16,911 bases of DNA from Pseudomonadota bacterium. Its GTDB lineage: Bacteria > Pseudomonadota > Alphaproteobacteria > Rhizobiales > Rhizobiaceae. Positions 12,918-16,911 of this stretch are shown piece after piece (the first letter of the stretch is position 1; each line of letters begins with the position of its first letter). The stretch spans positions 1-16,911 of the forward strand of contig JAFAGL010000038.1 of the NCBI GenBank assembly GCA_023422735.1, given 5' to 3'. The position numbers and the translations under genes were made by a program. The notes below the pieces were generated by a model that was not told where the DNA came from, did not search any database, and saw only the letters and a program-made list of their open reading frames with translations.

Positions 12918-15476
12918 ATGCTATATTTTTCTCGATGGAAGACCATCGCCATCTGGCTCGTCGTGTTGATCGGCGTGATCATCTCTGTTCCAAACATGTT
13001 GTCCCAGCAGACGCTCGACGCATTGCCGGATTGGCTGCCCAAGCGCGCCATGACGCTGGGCCTCGATCTGCAGGGCGGGTCGCACATCCTTTTGCAGGTC
13101 GACCAGCAGGATCTCATCAATGATCGGCTGGAAGCAACGCGCGACACGATCCGCACCACTTTGCGCGATGCCCGCATCGGCTATGCGGGCCTGTCTGGCA
13201 CGAATCGCGCCGTGCAGGTTCGGGTTCGTGATTCCCAGCAATTCGATGCTGCCCGCACTGCTTTGCAGGGGCTGACGGCACCGATCTCAACCAGCCTTTT
13301 TAGCGCGGGCAGCGTTTCCGAACTTGCTTTGGACGAGCCCGAACCGGGTCTGTTCCGGTTGTCTTTGACAGAAGACGGAGTTGCTTATCGCACCAGAGCG
13401 GCGGTGCAGCAGTCGGTCGAAGTCATTGGGCGTCGTGTCAACGAACTGGGCACGACCGAACCGATCATTCAGCGACAGGGAACCGATCGGATCCTCGTTC
13501 AGGTTCCCGGTTTGCAGGACCCTCAGCGCCTGAAGGACATCCTTGGCCAGACTGCCAAGTTGACGTTCCAGATGGTTGACCAGTCGGTTCCGGTTCAGGA
13601 AGCAATCAACGCGCGCCCGCCCGCCGGCTCCACGGTGATGTATTCGACGGATGATCCACCCGTCCCTTATTTGATCGAGAACCGGGTAATCGTGGCGGGT
13701 GATAATCTCACTGACGCGCAGCCTTCGCTCGACCAGCGTACCAATGAATGGACCGTTTCGTTCCGGTTCGACAGCCAGGGCGCACAGCGCTTCGGGCAGG
13801 CGACGCAGCAGAATGTTGGACGCCTTTTCGCGATCATTCTGGATAACCAGGTTGTTTCTGCGCCGCAAATCCGTGAACCGATCCTTGGCGGACAAGGTCA
13901 GATTTCCGGTAACTTCAATGCTCAGACTGCGAGCGATCTCGCTGTTCTGTTGCGCGCTGGCGCCTTGCCGGCCGACCTGACCATTGTTGAGGAACGCACG
14001 GTCGGACCAAGCCTTGGCGAAGACTCGATCAATGCCGGCAAACTCGCCTCGGCTGTCGGCGCTGTGCTCGTCGTGGTCTGCATGCTGGCCGTTTATGGCA
14101 AGCTCGGCATTATCGCCAACATTGCCTTGTTCGCGAATGTGGCACTGATCATCTCGGTACTTACGATGCTCGGCGCGACGCTGACCCTTCCCGGCATCGC
14201 CGGTATCGTGCTCACGATGGGTATGGCGGTGGATTCGAACGTCATCATCTTTGAACGCGTCCGCGAGGAGCGCGCGCAAGGACGATCTCTCGTTCAATCC
14301 TTTGACCGCGGCTTTCAGCAAGCGCTCGCAACGGTGGTGGACGCCAATCTCACCACCTTCATCGTCGCAATTATCCTGTTCTATATCGGTACCGGTCCGA
14401 TCCGCGGTTTCGCGGTCACTTTGGGTATCGGTATCGTCACAACCGTGTTCACGGCCTTCACGCTGACGCGTTGGCTGGTCGCAATCTGGATCAAGCGGTC
14501 ACGTCCAAAAGACTATCCGAGTGGGCTGGTAAACTATCTGCCGCTTAATCCGACAATCCCGTTCATGAAGTGGCGTAATGTCGGCTTTGCGTTCTCGGGA
14601 CTTGTTTCACTGGGTGTCATCGCTCTGGTCGCTGTGACACCGTTCAATTACGGCATCGACTTCCTCGGTGGCTCACTCATCGAGGTTCAGGCAAAAGACC
14701 GGGATGCGGATCCCGGCGATGTGCGCGCGCGATTGAACGAGCTCAATATTGGCGAAGTCCAGGTTCAGGAGTTCGGCAATGAAGGCGCCTTGATTATTCG
14801 TGTCGGAACCCAGGAAGGTGGTGACAATGCCGAGCAGTCGGTGGTTGCCAAGGTTCAAGGTGAGCTTGCTTCCGATTACGACTTCCGCCGCGTCGAAGTG
14901 GTCGGTCCGACTGTCTCGGGCGAACTGGCATGGACTGGAACGCTTGGCATCGTCTTGTCGATGATCGGTATGCTAATCTATATCTGGTTCCGCTTCGAAT
15001 GGCAGTTTGGCGTGGGCGCCATTGTCTCGACTTTGCATGACGTGATCGTCATTGTCGGCATCTACGTATTCTTCGGATTGGAATTCAATCTTTCGAGTAT
15101 CGCGGCGATTTTGACTGTGGTCGGCTATTCGATCAATGACACGGTTGTGATTTATGATCGTATCCGGGAGATGCTGCGGCGTTACAAGAAGATGCCGATT
15201 GATCAGGTGATCAACATAGCGTTGAACCAGACACTTTCGCGCACGATCTTGACAGGCCTCACCGTGCTTCTCGCGCTGTTCGCCTTGTATTTCTTCGGCG
15301 GCGAAGTGATTTCGTCCTTTGTGTTCGCGATCATTCTCGGTGTCTTTGTCGGCACCTACTCGTCACTCTTTATCGCCGGGCCAATGTTGATCTTGTTCAA
15401 GCTTCGCGCTGATATTTTTGATAAGCAAGGCGAAGCCGGCAAGGGTGACGTGGCCGCTCAGCCATCAAAGTCCTGA
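12918..15476 (+). CDS. secDF: Fused protein-export subunit SecD-SecF
   Basis: SecD and SecF use the proton gradient to help pull preproteins through SecYEG and also help membrane insertion. Here both are one 852-residue protein. The SecD half has a first membrane helix at about 8-25, the periplasmic start motif DLQGGSHILLQ (50-60), a large periplasmic domain, and a membrane block with VDSNVIIFERVREE (from 438). The SecF half begins near 545, with GIDFLGGSLIEV at 579 and GYSINDTVVIYDRIRE at 736; the aspartates at 439 and 741 lie in the segments tied to proton flow. Twelve helices are expected. AGAGG lies 4 bases before the ATG. The next gene follows after 11 bases. Confidence 0.97.
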   Translation: MLYFSRWKTIAIWLVVLIGVIISVPNMLSQQTLDALPDWLPKRAMTLGLDLQGGSHILLQVDQQDLINDRLEATRDTIRTTLRDARIGYAGLSGTNRAVQVRVRDSQQFDAARTALQGLTAPISTSLFSAGSVSELALDEPEPGLFRLSLTEDGVAYRTRAAVQQSVEVIGRRVNELGTTEPIIQRQGTDRILVQVPGLQDPQRLKDILGQTAKLTFQMVDQSVPVQEAINARPPAGSTVMYSTDDPPVPYLIENRVIVAGDNLTDAQPSLDQRTNEWTVSFRFDSQGAQRFGQATQQNVGRLFAIILDNQVVSAPQIREPILGGQGQISGNFNAQTASDLAVLLRAGALPADLTIVEERTVGPSLGEDSINAGKLASAVGAVLVVVCMLAVYGKLGIIANIALFANVALIISVLTMLGATLTLPGIAGIVLTMGMAVDSNVIIFERVREERAQGRSLVQSFDRGFQQALATVVDANLTTFIVAIILFYIGTGPIRGFAVTLGIGIVTTVFTAFTLTRWLVAIWIKRSRPKDYPSGLVNYLPLNPTIPFMKWRNVGFAFSGLVSLGVIALVAVTPFNYGIDFLGGSLIEVQAKDRDADPGDVRARLNELNIGEVQVQEFGNEGALIIRVGTQEGGDNAEQSVVAKVQGELASDYDFRRVEVVGPTVSGELAWTGTLGIVLSMIGMLIYIWFRFEWQFGVGAIVSTLHDVIVIVGIYVFFGLEFNLSSIAAILTVVGYSINDTVVIYDRIREMLRRYKKMPIDQVINIALNQTLSRTILTGLTVLLALFALYFFGGEVISSFVFAIILGVFVGTYSSLFIAGPMLILFKLRADIFDKQGEAGKGDVAAQPSKS

Positions 15477-15487
15477 GATATTGAGAC

Positions 15488-15877
15488 ATGAGTGAGGGCC
15501 TCCAGATCAGAAAGGCGCATTTTCCCGGGCGTGCGCCGATCGACGCCTATGGCGATGGTGGTTTTCGGTTTGCGGATATGTCGCATCGCGGGTCGATCTT
15601 GTGCCTCCCATCCGGAATTTATGGATGGGAGCCTCAGGACAGAAATCTGCTTACTGAAATTGATTTCCAACGCATCTTGGACGAAGAGGCAAGCATCGAA
15701 GTTCTCTTGGTGGGAACAGGTGCCAATCTTCAGCCACTGCCACGCGAACTGAAGGAACGCTTCCGCTCAAGCGGTATCTCCGCTGATCCCATGTCAACCG
15801 GTGCTGCCGTACGCACTTATAACGTGCTATTGGCGGAAGATCGGGCGGTGGGAGCTGCGTTGTTCAGCGTGGAGTGA
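15488..15877 (+). CDS. Mth938/DUF498-domain protein, NDUFAF3-like
   Basis: The 129 residues fit the Mth938-like (DUF498) single-domain family. That family includes the human mitochondrial complex I assembly factor NDUFAF3. Visible family features are FRFADMSHRGSILCLPSGI early on, the central strand EVLLVGTGA, and the late segment SGISADPMSTGAAVRTYNVLLAEDRAVGAAL. There is no signal peptide or membrane helix, so it is probably cytoplasmic or peripheral. It starts 11 bases after secDF, and its stop overlaps the next gene, so the three are very likely one operon. A part in assembly of respiratory complex I is inferred from homology and context; no enzymatic residue is evident. Its ribosome binding site is weak, consistent with coupling to secDF. 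Confidence 0.88.
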   Translation: MSEGLQIRKAHFPGRAPIDAYGDGGFRFADMSHRGSILCLPSGIYGWEPQDRNLLTEIDFQRILDEEASIEVLLVGTGANLQPLPRELKERFRSSGISADPMSTGAAVRTYNVLLAEDRAVGAALFSVE

Positions 15878-16713
15878 TGAGCGAGGCTGATTTCGAATAT
15901 TGCCGCGTTCAATTGGCGGAAACCGACCGGGATCGCTATCTTTCCTCGCTTTATGCTCCGGATGCCAAGCGCCCTTACCTTCAAGCCCTTTATGCCTTTA
16001 ACGCGGAACTGGCGAGTATCGCCAATCGCGTGCGCGACGTTCTGCCTGGTGAAATCCGGATGCAGTGGTGGCGCGACGTGCTGACAGGGGGAGAATACAG
16101 CGGAGAAGGCGCACCTGTCGTCAATGCACTGCTGCAAACGATCCATGATTGCGCGCTTCCGGTATCTGCATTCCAAACCTACATCGATGCGCGGATCGGT
16201 GACCTATACGCAGATCCGCTTTTGACGAGAACGGAACTTGAAGCCTATTGCGGAGAAACCGCTTCGGCCATTGTTCAACTTGCGGGTCTCTGTTGTGACA
16301 GGGAAGGAGGACGCTTGTTGAGCGATGCCGCCGGTCATGGAGGATGCGCAATGGGTATCGCGGGGATCATCCGTCTGATCCCTATCCACCGCGCACGGGG
16401 GAAATGCATGATTCCGCAGGATATGCTTGCAGCAGCGGGTCTTGATGCCGAAACCTTCTTGCGAGGTGACGATCGCGACGGGTTGAAATCCGTCGTCGAG
16501 ATGATGATAGCTCTCGCGAAAGAGCATCTTTTGCGTTTCCAGGCGTCCGCGAAAGAGTTACCAGCTAAAATGCGTCCAGCCTTGCTGCCGGTGGCGCTGA
16601 CGCCCGCTTACCTTGGGCAGATCAAGCCGGACAGACCCTTCGACCAAGCCGCCGAATTGTCGGATCTCCGGCGGCAATGGGTATTGATACGTCGCGCAGC
16701 CCGCGGGTGGTGA
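15877..16713 (+). CDS. Squalene/phytoene synthase-like protein lacking catalytic aspartates, NDUFAF6-like
   Basis: The 278 residues follow the squalene/phytoene synthase fold: LYAF near the first active-site helix, MQWWRDVL, YCGETASAIVQLAG, and RARGKCMIP where true enzymes have GR-x-Y-LP. The two aspartate-rich motifs that bind prenyl diphosphates are gone. The first, DDxxD, reads ASIAN (residues 46-50). In the second, the aspartates of RDVxED are replaced by Leu167 and His171. NDUFAF6, a mitochondrial complex I assembly factor, belongs to this family and is also thought non-catalytic. No carotenoid or hopanoid genes are nearby. The ATG at 15877 shares one base with the previous stop; a GTG at 15874 is the alternative start. 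Annotation as an active phytoene synthase would be misleading. Confidence 0.85.
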   Translation: MSEADFEYCRVQLAETDRDRYLSSLYAPDAKRPYLQALYAFNAELASIANRVRDVLPGEIRMQWWRDVLTGGEYSGEGAPVVNALLQTIHDCALPVSAFQTYIDARIGDLYADPLLTRTELEAYCGETASAIVQLAGLCCDREGGRLLSDAAGHGGCAMGIAGIIRLIPIHRARGKCMIPQDMLAAAGLDAETFLRGDDRDGLKSVVEMMIALAKEHLLRFQASAKELPAKMRPALLPVALTPAYLGQIKPDRPFDQAAELSDLRRQWVLIRRAARGW

Positions 16714-16911
16714 TCATTCAGCTGCGTCAGCGCTGATTTGCGTTTTTACAACCGCTGGCAGACCTAACCAGGCTCGGCAATCATGAAGCGCGCGCGACGT
16801 GATCGCATGCCTTTTTGCCACAATCTTATCCTTGCCGCGCAGGCGCTTGCCTTCGATCTTCGGCGCTTCCACGTGTGGAAACAAACCGAAATTGACATTC
16901 ATCGGCTGGAA
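16714..16911 (-). CDS. trmFO: TrmFO, C-terminal end only (cut by window)
   Basis: The frame is open to the window edge, so only the last 65 residues are visible. They begin FQPMNVNFGLFP and continue with GKRLRGKDKIVAKRHA and a final helix with RALHDCRAWL. This is the typical C-terminus of TrmFO, the FAD- and methylenetetrahydrofolate-dependent enzyme that makes ribothymidine at position 54 of tRNA. The catalytic and FAD-binding parts lie outside the window. The stop codon (16714-16716) directly abuts the stop of the convergent plus-strand gene, with no bases between and no terminator visible. Confidence 0.85.
   Translation of the reverse strand, partial: FQPMNVNFGLFPHVEAPKIEGKRLRGKDKIVAKRHAITSRALHDCRAWLGLPAVVKTQISADAAE

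Noticed and set aside
13287..14321. A 344-codon minus-strand frame opposite secDF
   Set aside because: It lies fully opposite conserved SecD coding sequence and has no recognisable domain.
1..16911. Mobile elements, CRISPR arrays, tRNA or rRNA genes, defence systems
   Set aside because: No transposase, integrase, regular repeats, cloverleaf or rRNA-like segments were seen. Every sizeable stretch is accounted for by conserved core genes.

Overview
The window is a compact stretch of core chromosome from an alphaproteobacterium of the order Hyphomicrobiales (Rhizobiales). The proteins look most like the Brucella/Ochrobactrum group. The pointers are a fused SecD-SecF protein, a nagZ-scpA-scpB-tatABC-serS-surE-pcm-nlpD gene order, a divergent Pcm of the rhizobial type, a DUF815-type ATPase next to yajC, and a folate-dependent TrmFO. 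The genus is an inference from remembered protein sequences, not a search. I see no phage genes, insertion sequences, tRNAs, rRNAs, CRISPR arrays or defence genes, and base composition looks even throughout.

Layout, left to right. (1) 1-2348 is the 3' part of a large membrane-anchored SPOR-domain protein, closed by a strong hairpin terminator. (2) 2447-5060 is nagZ (peptidoglycan recycling) followed by scpA and scpB (condensin partners, overlapping by 4 bases). (3) A 278-base leader with a two-part hairpin precedes tatA, tatB and tatC (twin-arginine export), which end in a hairpin terminator. (4) 7304-11316 is serS, surE, pcm and a lysM/LytM lipoprotein gene of the NlpD type, also ending in a terminator. 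This keeps the surE-pcm-nlpD order of gammaproteobacteria, but no rpoS follows. (5) A DUF815-type ATPase lies on the minus strand, divergent from yajC. The 179 bases between them hold a perfect 16-base palindrome and a plausible yajC promoter. (6) yajC, secDF, an Mth938/NDUFAF3-like gene and a degenerate squalene/phytoene-synthase-like (NDUFAF6-like) gene run together on the plus strand. (7) The 3' end of trmFO lies on the minus strand, abutting the previous gene stop to stop with no bases between.

The common theme is the cell envelope and chromosome upkeep: septal peptidoglycan (SPOR protein, NagZ, NlpD), chromosome segregation (ScpAB), and two export systems (Tat, Sec). The last two plus-strand genes are most interesting. 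Both resemble mitochondrial complex I assembly factors and sit directly behind the membrane-insertion gene secDF. The second has lost the catalytic aspartates of prenyl synthases. I found no wholly new system. The best leads are proteins that keep a family fold but lack its catalytic residues (NlpD-like, Pcm, NDUFAF6-like), and several dyads and hairpins between genes.
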